In this document: piece after piece, positions 23,657-35,300 of the stretch
Position numbering within the stretch: the stretch's first letter is position 1
How the letters are laid out: each line of letters opens with the position of its first letter
DNA from: Diogma glabrata
Taxonomy: Eukaryota; Arthropoda; Insecta; Diptera; Cylindrotomidae
Assembly (NCBI GenBank): GCA_963693315.1
Contig: OY856186.1
Coordinates: 83,707,676-83,771,675 of the forward strand
Direction of reading: 5' to 3'
Length of the DNA: 64,000 nt
The notes under the pieces: model-generated
What the model was told of the DNA's origin: nothing
Databases searched by the model: none
Seen by the model: only the letters and a program-made list of their open reading frames with translations
Translations under genes and position numbers: made by a program

Positions 23657-24420
23657 CACATTTTAAATCTCTTCTTTCTAGCTTTAACAGCTGCAAACTT
23701 AGAAATCACATCTTCAAAATTTATATTTTGTGTTGCCTCATGTTCTATTGTTAATATGCCAAGATTGTTAAGCTTCATTTGAGTTATTTTTGCCAGCATG
23801 TAATTTTTAATTAATTTTAATTTGCTGAAACTCCTCTCACTCGAACCACTGATACGAACCACTGATACGCACTCGAACCACTGATACGCACACCCAGCTA
23901 GAAACTGTTACATTGGCCACTTTTAAATGCCTTCTCAACCTTAGTATCTCTATGACGAGTTCTGTTTCTGATACCTCATCATACATTAATTTAATCTTGT
24001 TCGGAGTTCAACATTGAATTGATCAAGACATTCAGACAGTTCAGCTCTTAGTGTCAGTCCTACATCAGGGGCCAACTCACAAGCCATTCGTTTTTTACGA
24101 CGAATTCGTCTTTCAATTGGAATTTCGTAGTCCTCCAATTTTTTCACAGCAAAATCTATTGCCTCTTCTACAATATGACTAGGTTTTTCTTCAATATAAA
24201 GACGAAGTGACTGTATTTTTATAACTAATTGATCAATATTCAAGCCTGTGCCTTGCAATACAATCCAAGCACAATTTATTCGCCTTAAAACATCATTCCG
24301 AAACAAAACTTTTTCCTTCATCATATCTACGAAATGCTAGGTTTTCTTTAGATAAAAACAAAGTTATATCCAAAAATCTGGAAAAAGATGTTGCCATTTC
24401 GGTTTTTCATTATCTATCTA
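23647..24420 (-). pseudogene. hAT transposase C-terminal half (ZMYM1-like), inactivated
   Basis: The minus-strand frames read, in order, ATSFSRFLDITLFLSKENLA (about 24412-24350), then NDVLRRINCAWIVLQG...SLRLYIEE (24310-23986), then the hAT dimerisation region SSERSFSKLKLIKNYMLAKI with ILTIEHEA (23840-23700). This order and these motifs are those of ZMYM1-like hAT transposases, whose C-terminus mediates dimerisation. Large parts are missing between the first and second blocks. A triplicated GAACCACTGATACG insertion (about 23845-23890) breaks the frame before the dimerisation block. The last codons run into the terminus of the foldback element. Confidence 0.75.
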
Positions 24421-24943
24421 GTCTTGCTATTAGACTGCGTCCCGTTTTATGAAATTTAAACCTCGTTTCCAAAGTTTTCCACTTTTTAAAATTGAGTTAT
24501 TCTAAATATTGCGAAACCGTTTTTCAATAAAATTAAAATACATAAATGTAAAGTTCGTGAAAATTGGCATTATGTAATTTTAACTTACAATCAAAACGAA
24601 TTGAAAAAACTAAAGTCAATCTTCATCCTCAATAATAATAATATGCCCAAAAACCTAAGATTCGTTTATGAGTAATTGTGGTGATGCTATTCAATGCTCA
24701 ACATGTTGATTCGATTAAAAAAAAAGAAATACACACATATTGTTAAAATTTTATTTTACGTAATAACTCAAAAATTTTAAAAAGTAGAATAGATCCTTTT
24801 TGAACCATTAGGACACATTTATAAGTTATTACATTTTATAAATTAAAATTATGTGGATAACCTAACCTGGCTAAAATGGTTTCTAAGTGATTTATCGTTG
24901 AAAACATTGTGATGGTTTGTTTAATATTTTTTACGGTCGGTTT
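24421..24943. other. AT-rich stretch, nothing recognised
   Basis: No coding frame or clear repeat. It separates the hAT transposase remnant from the non-LTR pseudogene. Confidence 0.4.
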
Positions 24944-26188
24944 TTATTCACCCGTTTTGGGGTGACACCTGGGGCGGCGATTTACTTCCAGATATTTTGA
25001 AATGAGTATATTATAATATAATTCTTGTAGACTTTGGATTAAGCCCTTTAAAAGTTTAGCGACTATTTTGGGTTTGAAGTGAAGTTCATTCATATTAACT
25101 CCTGAAGACTGGATTTGGGGTATTTCTTTAGTAGTTTCCGAAATAGTGGAGTTCAGAGCAAAGCGTTCAGTGAACAAGTTAGTGTTTCTAGCGGGATCAT
25201 TGACGATTAAATCACCATCAATAATAGAGGGGAATAGAAAATTTTGTACCAGAATTTAAAGAATTAATGGCACTGTAGAAACTCTTGTCAGAAACAGACA
25301 TAGACGTAAGTTTTGAGGATTTCGCTCTGTCAATTTCAGACTTGCCGTTTAAGATAATCTGGTTAGATATTTTGTTGGCCTTTAGATATTGGGATCGATT
25401 AACGGGAGTTTTGTTATGAATCCATATATTAAATGATCTAAGTTTGTTTCTAAGTGCCGTTTTGGCAGCTTTCGAATACAAGTATTTTTGTTTGGGTTTT
25501 ACTATGGAGAAAGGGACAAATTTATTGAAAGCAAATTTATACGGTTTCTGTAGAGTTTTGAGCAGAAACATTTACATTGTCAGTGTAAAAACAATGACAG
25601 TCGAAAGGGAAACCATGGAAAAAATTTTGAGGACCACTCTTATCCATTTTTGAGTAGTGAAATATTTGAAAGCTGTAGTTTTAAGTAAATTAGTTTTGAT
25701 AACTGATGAAATTAAATAATGATCAGAATTTTCAATACTAACTTTTGAGACATCGACACTCGTAATATCAGGCATTGTGGTAACATAGAGATCTAAAAGA
25801 AAACTATTATCGACGCAATTACGGGGAGTGAAAGTTGGGTTTTTATCAATTTGGAAAAGGCCCTGAGACGCGGCAAACATTTCTGACAGTTTTCCACTAT
25901 TGTCAGCATCGTCGGTCGATTTGGAGAATTCCAACTATGATTTGTTGTGGACGTTGAAGTCACCGGTAACGATAACCTCACAATTAGGGGACTTTGCTCC
26001 AATCTCGTCCACAATTTTTGTCAGTAAATTAAAAAAGTTTGGGTTACGTTTGTTGGGGGACCGGTATGAAGCTTCTGTAAAAAAAGTAATTTCTGGAAGA
26101 CAAATCTTTAAAAGTTTGGGTTACGTTTGTTTGGGGACCGGTATGAAGCTTTTGTAAAAAAAAGTAATTTCTGGAAGACAAATCCTTA
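24944..26188 (-). pseudogene. non-LTR retrotransposon ORF2 fragment (endonuclease to pre-RT region)
   Basis: Minus-strand remnants in order: EITFFTEASYRSPNKRN (about 26085), the endonuclease motif VTGDFNVHNKS (about 25960), FLLDLYVTTMPDIT and SDHYLISS (25790-25700), then the linker before the reverse transcriptase (25571-24990). The Trp after GDFNVHNKS is a TAG stop (25939) and a frameshift separates the endonuclease and linker. A 77-bp tandem duplication (26037-26188) copies the upstream part. The reverse transcriptase core is absent: the match stops at about 24990, where a segment similar to a hAT end (GGGTGACACCTGGGGCGG, 24960) begins. Confidence 0.7.
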
Positions 26189-27028
26189 AAACCTCTTGAT
26201 AATATAATTTACAACAATGTGTAAAAAACGCTATATTTACTTGTTTTACAAAGTCTTACACCTGCTAATACCTGCTACAGTAGTCAAAGAATAAATTTCA
26301 ACCGCGTACAAAGAGTACACGCACTCATTTTTCTATTTAACAAAACAAATTTAATCAAAACAAATATTTTTGTTTAAAAATAAACTTTTGAAAAAACGGC
26401 ATATTTTTAGTCATAGAGAATTATATACGACCACATCGAAATCTATAGCAATATAATACAACTCAAACTATCCAAACAAATTAAGATGTTTTGACGAAAT
26501 CGTCTAAAATGCATAAAAATACGGGTTTTTCTAATTTTTTAAAAATGGTATTTTTCAAATCATAGAAAACTATGGGACCCTCTCGAAATCAATCCAAATA
26601 GAAACAATTTAAATCATCCAAATAAAAACTAAAACAATTCAAAATATAAATTTAAAAAATTACGAAACCCAATAAAATATTACGAATATTATATTATTAA
26701 ATATTTAAATCTAAAATTGACACGTCCAACTCATATAACATTTAGTACGATAGTGTATAAAAAATAAGTGTATAAAAATACAATACACATAATCGAATTG
26801 TATCGCATACTTGCCGAACATAATATTCGTTTTGCTTTTTTACTTCTAATTTCTTTTTTATTTCATTGTTGTTTAAATTTCTACTTTTATTTTTGGAATT
26901 GTATATCTGTTCAAATGGTTGCTTCCGTTGCAAAATTCTCATAACGCGCCTGAATTATTTTTACTTCAAAAATTGTTACTTGGGTGATAATTGCAAGTAC
27001 GAACTCGATTTACACCTATAATCCTATA
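26189..27028. other. AT-rich stretch, nothing recognised
   Basis: No gene seen. Frames in this area have low-complexity composition. Confidence 0.4.
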
Positions 27029-27457
27029 GTGTTCGGTACATACATTCTGATAAAAAAAATCATGATTTTTCTGTACTAAAAATAGTATAAACGCGGCCAT
27101 TTCTCACGAAAAAAATTAATTTTTTTCTTGCGTTTAAATGTCAAAATATTTTGAATTTAGGTGTCAATAAAACTATTTTATTTGGTTCTTTACGCTTTTG
27201 GTTTTGTTTTATTTATGCTTACATTTTTGTGATAACTATTCTTGATAAATTTGGTTTTGTGTTTTCGGGATAAATTTATCGTTTGTGACCAAATTAATTG
27301 TAATAAAAGTAACGTCTAAAGTTTGACTTATAAATACACTTTGTTTTTTTGACTGTTTGGTCCGGTTTGACGTAATATTCAACGAAGTGAAATTAGTAGC
27401 AAGCAACTTTGACGTTTAATAACGTGATTTTTTGTTTCATATACCTGTACCGAACAC
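27029..27457. mobile_element. MITE-like element, TIR GTGTTCGGTAC
   Basis: GTGTTCGGTACATA (27029) and its complement CTGTACCGAACAC (27445-27457) bound a 429-bp AT-rich, non-coding stretch; the next bases on each side are also loosely inverted. Flanks do not show a clear target duplication. Confidence 0.5.
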
Positions 27458-28001
27458 GCTCAATAAATGATCCAGTTCTTGAAACAAATGCGATTTGAAG
27501 TGAGAATTCTGATCAGTTGTAATGAACTGAGAATGAACTGCCCCAAAATGCGGCATATATTCGGAAAGTAATATTTTAGCAATTATGGTGGCTTAAATAG
27601 ATCGATGGGCTGGTTTAAAATTACTAAATGTTACCATATATTCCAATTATATCTTAATTGCAGCTTGTTAGACGAATGTAGCTCACGAGGCTTGTGTTTG
27701 GATAATAATTTGCGTTAGTTTGAAGCTAAATTAACAGATCTAAATATGCAATCCAAAGTTGTATGCTTCGGATGGTCATATTGGACGTAAGAAAAAAACT
27801 TGCAACTAATATACTTCAAAATATATTTAATATTTTTTATTTTAATAATACGTTTTGACCATAGTTGTAATTTTTGAAATAATATGTTAAAGAATAATAA
27901 GACTGAATCTAACAAAATATGGTGTGCAATTTATGAAAAATTTTTTTGCTATCCACAAAATTGTCGATCGATCTAGTTTCGAACCGAAAAATTGTCGATC
28001 G

Positions 28002-28080
28002 ATCTAGTTTCGAACCGATAAGAACTTTTTATTACACTTTAAAAAAGTATATCATTCTCATCAGGGCTAGCCGACTATAC
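28002..28080 (-). ncRNA. hammerhead-like motif in the inverted copy, weakened
   Basis: The minus-strand counterpart retains CTGATGA (28064-28058) and the GAAA box, but two bases have been lost before the cleavage site (ATAGTC instead of ATCTAGTC), so stem III falls to four pairs. A tandem duplication gives it a second GAAA and stem III strand just downstream. It is probably less active than the motif at 28413-28491. Confidence 0.5.
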
Positions 28081-28412
28081 ACTACCAAAAAAATTTTTCG
28101 CTATATAAACCTAAAATAGGTCACTACTCTAGCGAAGTATAAGAAACCAAAAAACTTTCATAAACATATGTTGTTAAATGTTTCATAAACATCGATAGAC
28201 ACAAGTGAAGATGGTCATCTTCTTCTCACCGATACAAGTTTGCTATCCAATTCTAACTTGGTTAGAGTATAACAACAATAGTGATCAAATAGAGAAACAA
28301 ATTGACTAAACCTGAATCTAATAAACGTATGTTTATGAAAGTTTTTTGGTTTCTTATACTTCGCTATAAACCTATTTTAGGTTTATATAGCGAAAAATTT
28401 TTTTGGTAGTGT

Positions 28413-28491
28413 ATCTAGTCGGCTAGCCCTGATGAGAATGATATACTTTTTTAAAGTGTAATAAAAAGTTCTTATCGGTTCGAAACTAGAT
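28413..28491 (+). ncRNA. hammerhead ribozyme motif
   Basis: All core positions of a hammerhead are present in the right order. Stem III pairs ATCTAGT (28413-28419) with ACTAGAT (28485-28491), seven perfect pairs; the cleavage site would be after C28420 (GUC). Stem I is GGC-TA-GCC (28421-28428), very short but a self-complementary octamer that could pair between two copies. CTGATGA spans 28429-28435, and GAA after C28481 closes the core. Stem II (28436-28481) starts GAAU and GAUA paired with UAUC and GUUC around one bulged G, and continues with CTTTTT/AAAAAG. Cleavage of the transcript is inferred from these positions, not shown. Confidence 0.75.
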
Positions 28492-29273
28492 CGATCGACA
28501 ATTTTATGGATAGCAAAAAAATTTTTCATAAATTGCACACCATATTTCGTTAGATTCAGTCTTATTATTCATGATGAGATTATTTCCATCGGAGTGATGT
28601 AATATCACAAATAATTCATTGAATTAATTGTAGATAATGTGTCGATAGACACAAGTGAAGATGGTCATCTTCTTCTCACCGATACAAGTTTGTTATCCAA
28701 TTCTAACTTGGTTAGAGTATAACAACAACAGTGATCAAATAGAAAAACAAATTGACTAAACCTGAATCTAATAAACATATGTTTATGAAAGTTTTTTGGT
28801 TTCTTATACTTCGCTAGAGTAGTGACCTATTTTAGGTTTATATAGCGAACAATTTTTTTGGTAGTGTATCTAGTCGGCTAGCCCTGATGAGAATGATATA
28901 CTTTTTTAAAGTGTAATAAAAAGTTCTTCATAAATTGCAAAAAAATTTTTCATAAATTGCACACCATATTTTGTTAGATTCAGTCTTATTATTCATGATG
29001 GGATTATTTCCATCGGAGTGATGTAATATCACAAATAATTCATTGAATTAATATGTTAAAGGTTCCCAAAATAATATGCCAAGAAAATCAAAACATGTTT
29101 ATTTCTAACTGTCCAACAAATTCTTTTTCTATATCAATTATCTGGAGAGATCCTTTTGAGTTAGTTCATTGGGCTTTGAACGTTAAAAATTGAGAAGGTA
29201 ACGAATAAATAAATTAGCCTAACACAAAAATCTTTCATTATATAGAAAAGCTAAAGGTCAAAATATTTTAGTA

Positions 29274-29279
29274 TTTATT
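29274..29279 (-). terminator. polyadenylation signal of the P450 gene
   Basis: AATAAA on the minus strand, 79 bases after the P450 stop codon, the expected position for its 3' UTR. Confidence 0.55.
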
Positions 29280-29357
29280 TCATCAAAACGTAATTTACAA
29301 TGAATTATGGGTTTAAGATAATGTAAATCACCTTGAGACAACTCTTCAACTTAAACT

Positions 29358-32300
29358 TCACTTGTTTCTTGGATGATATTTCACCCAAATACCTGGGTCA
29401 TAAAACAGAGCAAAAGATATTGGGGAAATTTTTAATGGTGGGACTGTTTTTGGTGATAAATTCATAGTGAAATTTTCCACTAATGATGCAATACCAAGTT
29501 TTACTTGTGTGTTGGCAAATTTCATTCCTGGACAAATTCTCGGTCCTTCACTGAACCCTAAAAATGCATATTTTGGATGATTTTGTATATTTTCTTCGTT
29601 GAATCTCTCAGGAATAAATTTTTCTGGGTTGTCGAAGTATTGTGCATCTCTGTAAATGATTAAAAATTAGTTAGAACTTACAAACAGTTATTTGTTTTTA
29701 TCATTACAAATGAATAGCGTAATTTGGAATGACAACTGACGTTCCAGGTTCTATTATAACACCTTTCTTCGAATCTGAATACTGCGGTGGTAGCTCATAT
29801 CGTTTTCTGCATATTCTAAGAAGTGAAAATATTGGGGTATGGAGCCGAAGAGTTTCTGTATATATAAATTGTAACATTTTATTTTACTTTATTTATTATT
29901 TATTGTAAAATATACCATTAAGAACCATCTCCATATATTTTAAATCGTTAATTGCTTCATCTGTCAGCTCGCCTCCATGTTTAGCTTTAACGTCGATTAT
30001 TTCTTCATATAATTTTTGTTGAATTTCTGAACTACGAGCGATCTATATATATATATGTATTTACAAAGTCAGCATTATCTTAAAATTAATATAAATTTAA
30101 ATAATATTACTTCGTACAACGCATTACCCATTAATGCACTTGATGTTTCGTAAGCTTCTACAAAAATCAGGAGTGCATATCCATATAAATGTCGATCAGT
30201 GATTTCTAAAATTACGAAATGCTTTAGTTATTTTGGGAAAAAACCATAAAATTAATGGAATTGATATATGCTTACGGTTTTTATCTCGTAAATTTATTAA
30301 ACTTTGCATAAAATCGTTTCGTTGTATGTTTTGTTCCTTTCTCATTTTGGCAATATCTCGAACAAATTTCTCTACCCATTTTGCAATATGATGCGGAATA
30401 AACCTATAAGACATATATTTTTTTATTATTACATTTAGTTATCTTTAAAAACAATAAGATCCAATTGTGCTGTAAGTTGGTTTATTTCGAATAACATATT
30501 TGGCTTTAAAAAACATATGCTTTTCTACCCCACTTTGGAAAGTTTTTATAGTTTGGATTACTTCCGTAATAATATCAAAAGTAAATTGTCTTCCTTTAAT
30601 TAAAAATCGCGCAATGAATGTCAATCTGCAGATTGCTTTGATAGATTTAAGATTATTATTTTCTTGCGCGCACGTTCTGAAAACCGATAAGTGCTCTCCT
30701 CTCCTATCATATATTGCCTCCGTTTAGATGTGATAGACCAGAGATATTGCCGGAAAGTATCTACCTATAACTATCCGTATTGGCCATTTCAAATTGGATT
30801 CTAGTTACAGATAGGTGGTTACCCTTATATATCAGCACAATTGTTGAAGTTTTCATGGTTCAGAAAATTTATTTTTTTCAAGCTTTAAAGTACGTTTTTG
30901 ACAGTGACAGCTGCGATTGGTCATACATCAAGTTGCAGCTTACTAAGTAACTGTGTGAGCATAATTGTTTTGCTAAATGAACACACCTTGTTTTGGTAAG
31001 TACAATTGTGTACGAATTGCTGAGTATCCAGAAATCAATGTAATACGCCTCGTGTTGCTCACTGTATTTTATCTGTGTACGTTGCCCGCTGATGATTGGG
31101 ATATTTTTTTCAAGATAGAAGAATGCGATGTTTTGCACCTTACTTTTTCTTTACTTCACAATTCGTATAAGACTACACTGCATGTGCTGCACTGCATTAG
31201 ATCTTTTGCAATGTTTTTTTATTTGTAACTCTAAGCACTATACTCGAGTATTGTCATACATTAAACCAACCACACCATTAGTACCTTTGTCAATCTTACA
31301 AATGCATCCATCACGTAGTATCACAAATGATCAGTAGTAAGTTATGAGTGTGGTAAGTTAAAATACGTTACAGTCACTCGCAGAGTTTGGGGTTACCTTT
31401 AACGTCTGATATAATAAGTTTTGTCACGTTTATCTTTAAAAGCGCTTCTTTGTGTACTAGATGCTGTCTTCTTTTGTATGCCTGTTACTTTCCAGCTTGT
31501 TTTACATGTAGGGAGTTAATCCTTGAGTTCTTGACAAACATATTTGACATTCGCAGAGGTTTAAAATGCTCCTTCGGCAGGGTGATAGTTAGACATAGCA
31601 AATATTTAACCCAAATTTATTGTGCTTTCTCTAAAAATACTTACGCTATACGGAAAATGGATCCCAATATCGGTGCGAAAAAAATTATAAATATACGCAA
31701 ATAATGTGATGTCCCAGGTGCAAAAATCCCATATGCTATTTTATAAAACATTGCGTTCGAATTTTTAAACGTATCTCCTTCAACGCCAAAACCAGCGGAT
31801 GCAATATTTTCAATCGTAAACTTAATAGCGAGCTAAAAATAGATAACAAACAGTTCAATTCTTGAATTATTTTAATCTGTGCTCGTACATGTTAGAAATT
31901 AGAATGTATTATTTAAAAATTAATGTTTTCTTTGTAAAGTTTTTCTTATCAAAAGGTTAAGTAGCAATTTTTTATAAATAATGATTCTACAAATAAAATT
32001 GAACTCTAAGTGACTGCATGTCAACACTAGTAATAAACATACAAATTGAAAAATTATGTATTTTATATATAATTATTAAGGGACTAAGGCAAACACTAAG
32101 TTTGCCTAACGCACAGTTGGTCCGCAAAAGGGTTGTAACATGTAGGAAAATATCTTATATGATCTGCCTTTGTGTACCCGGTGTTACGTTCTTGTAGACA
32201 CTTCAGATAACAAACTCTTTTGTAATGAATAGCGTCAATACATGCTTGATCGATCCATGGTTTCTGGAAGTGGTTTTGTGATCGTCCAAGTATTTTCTCA

Positions 32301-35300
32301 GCAGCACTTAAAAGTGCATCTTTGAGTAAATACCATGACTTATCGACATCTCCATTGACGGCTTCTGATCGTGGCACATACAAGGAAGTGGTCACTTAAA
32401 GCTTCCAGAAAAACCATTTTGCATTTTTATACAGCAAGCCACTTGATGAAAGACAGACACCCACTCCAATCCTTGTCTGTCTCCAATAAACCAACCTAAT
32501 TCGTCACTGTTACCTAGGTAGCACGGATTATAAGTCAAATTTTGGCTTTCACTACCCAATATTTCTTTTTATATTTTTTTGGAAAAAACTTTTTTTTTAA
32601 ATAATGTGAGAATGAATATAGCTATACAGATCATAGACTTATCACATTGTTTGTCACCGTATTAAATTTTTATATTTAAATTTTGAAAACAGTTATTATC
32701 TCAACTTCCGGAATTTTTTCACCATGTTATTGATGATGTTATATAACTTGGAATTTTAAACAAAATTAATCTTCAGTAATTAGTCAACTAATAACCTAGC
32801 TAACGCAATTGATAACATGTTTTAAAAAGATAGGGAATAAAAGTTTTCAGAATTTTTTAATAGTATTTAGATTTAGAATATGTAGTTGTTTTCTTTTGTT
32901 TAGTTTAGCTTAATTAATTTTGATATATACAGTTACAGTTCTGGGTGATTTATTTTGATTGTTAATCTTACTTAGCTGATTATTTTGTCTAATATGACAT
33001 CCGTTGCCGGACAATCTCGATGATGTTCAGACTACGTTTCGACAACAATGCTAGCTAGAGTAAGTGACTAAAATGTATTTTAGTCACATACTCTACCCTA
33101 AACTTGATGGTTGTTTTTCATTTTTATACTAATCCTTTGTTCTATAGTAACTGTTCTTGGGAACAGTTATGCCAAGGATAACGTAAGTGAACAAAAGCCA
33201 GTATGGCCTTTACCCAGAAAAATCTCAAACAAACTACTATATTTAAAGTAACATATTATTCAAAAAAAAAATTAGTAATGGAACAATTCCAACTGCCAAA
33301 ATAAAGGTAACATTAACGTGAAATAACACAAGCGAAAAGTAGAAAATTCTCACTTCCCTCGTTCTATTTGTCTTAAACACCCTTCAAATCAACAAATCAT
33401 CATCACTAGTCGCCTTAATTCCCTGATTCTTTTATATGCGATGTACCTCCGTATAATATTAATTGACTTCTCAAAATTAGATCAAAACTAACTTACGATT
33501 GTCTTTACTCTCGGATATTCCTTCCTTTCGACCTGGCCTTACTTGATCACTGCTGATTTATTTTCATAACCCATAAATTCACTTTTCCACAAACACAACA
33601 TAGAGATTATTTTTTTTCAAAAAAACGTTATTACTTCGGTCTGAAAGACCTAAGTATTACATTCATGAGCTCAAAGTGAAATTTTTACCCCCACTTTTTT
33701 TGACATTTCTCGACGTTTTAGGACCTCCTGATTCTAAAAAAGCAAAAAAAAAAAATGTATGTCTGTCTGTCGGCCGGCCGCCGTCATTACCTACACTGCA
33801 GGGAAAACGGCTGGAGGGATTTCAAAAATTTTTTCACAAGATGCAGGTCCGAAAGGGAGCTGTGTTCGATAACTGTACCGGAAGTGTGTCAAAAAAATCA
33901 TTATGTGTGTCAAAAATAGCAAATTTTCATATTTTCGGCTTAAAAAACGTTCATTTTAAGTGATTACGAGTAGGAACATTAAATTTGGGGGAATCTTGAT
34001 GCTCGGGATTGGTATGTGAGATCAAAAACTAGATTATTGCATTATAAGTTTGTCAAAAAAATGTTGTCAAGTGAGTCAAAAGAAAAATTTTTATTTTTTT
34101 TTACCTAATTTTTTGGAAAAAAAATAAAATTAATTGTTTGTTGGAGATGAAATTTTATTATTATTATTGAGAATTATGGCATTATAAGTTTGTCAAAAAA
34201 ATGTTGTCAAGTGTGTCAAAAGAAAGATTTTTATTTATTTTTTACCCAATTTTTTGGAAAAAATAAAATTGTTTGCTCGAAATGAAATTTTATTATTATT
34301 ATTGAGAATTATGGCATTATAAGTTTGTCAAAAAAATGTTGTCAAGTGTGTCAAAAAATGTCAAATCATTTATTTTTTAGCCAATTTTTTGGAAAAAAAA
34401 ATGTAGCTGTTTTTATGACGTAAATGTAATTGAAAATGAAATTGAATATGGAAATTTTTGAATTTGTTATAGTTTTTGAAATATTTTTGGAATTTTGAAA
34501 AGGTTTGCATTTTTGATTTTGTAATAATTTTTGCAATATTTTTAGAATTTCGGAAAAAGTTTTATTTTTGATTTTGTAAGAATTTTTGGAATATTTTTAG
34601 AATTTTGAAAAATTTTTAATTATTGATTTTATTATAATTTTTGGAATTTTGAAAAAAGTTTTAATTTTTGATTTTGTAATAATTTTTGCAATATTTTTAG
34701 AATTTTGGAAAAAGTTCAAATTTTTAAGAATTTTTGGCATATTATCGGAATTTAGAAAAAGTTTAAATATTTGATTTCATTCTAATTTTTAGAATATTTT
34801 TGGAATTTTGAAAAAGTTTGATTTTATTTAATTTAACAATATTTTTGGAATTTTGATTATAATTTTCCGGCAACGTATTGATGTTTCGTGTTAGTTTTGT
34901 AATAAATTTTTAAACAGATATAAAAAATACTTGTACTTTAACAAAGAGTTATGTTTGATATACATCGCTGCCCAAAACTAAAAACCCTGTCCTCTTGAAA
35001 GTTTTTTGCCGAAAACTATATCAAAATCCTTTACTCAGACCGAAGTCTTGATATCTCAGAGCTGTGAGATTCCAGCCCCTCCATATTTTTTATTTTAGTT
35101 TCAATAATTTTTTTTCTACATTTCTTTTCCTTTAACTAGATACATGGTTTTTCTTTTGTTTAAAAGCACTAAATTTATTCGATTTTCAAAATTGATTTTA
35201 ATCTAAGATAGAAAATATGGCCGAAATGAATTTTCGGAAACTATCATCAAACATTATCAATTTGTTTGATTTCTAACATCAGACCGAATGAAAACTTTTA

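Larger units (their letters stand above)
19115..24420 (-). mobile_element. hAT transposon, minus orientation, carrying a nested foldback element
   Basis: The 3' end is recognised at 19115 by CAGTGACGTAGCTAG followed by GGTGGCACCCGGGGCGG, a typical hAT terminus of the CAGTGGCGTA kind. The transposase coding remnant lies at 23650-24420 on the minus strand. The 20093-23656 foldback element separates the two and joins the transposase C-terminus directly, so it inserted into the hAT. The hAT itself abuts the truncated mariner. No 5' terminus was found. Confidence 0.6.
27893..29049. mobile_element. inverted/direct repeat element with hammerhead motifs and 12-bp target duplication
   Basis: Three copies of one unit lie in a row: an inverted, truncated copy (27893-28170), a full copy (about 28190-28630) and a full copy in the same direction (about 28640-29049). 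The whole block is flanked by an exact 12-bp direct repeat, AATATGTTAAAG (27881-27892 and 29050-29061), which is most simply a target duplication. Partly inverted plus tandem terminal repeats, variable-length target duplications and hammerhead ribozymes are known features of Penelope-like retroelements and of related retrozyme-like sequences. No protein is encoded here, so this would be a Penelope terminal-repeat cluster or a non-autonomous relative. A 31-bp tandem duplication at 27958-28018 copies part of the ribozyme in the inverted copy. Confidence 0.7.

Noticed and set aside
31090..31130. CTGATGA near 31090, tested as a second hammerhead.
   Set aside because: No GAAA box or complementary stem III strands lie at suitable distances.
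33676..33963. 95-codon plus-strand frame with KKAKKKNVCLSVGRPPSLP.
   Set aside because: Occurs inside a non-coding TIR/tandem repeat region and has no recognisable motif; the start is a widespread repeat type.
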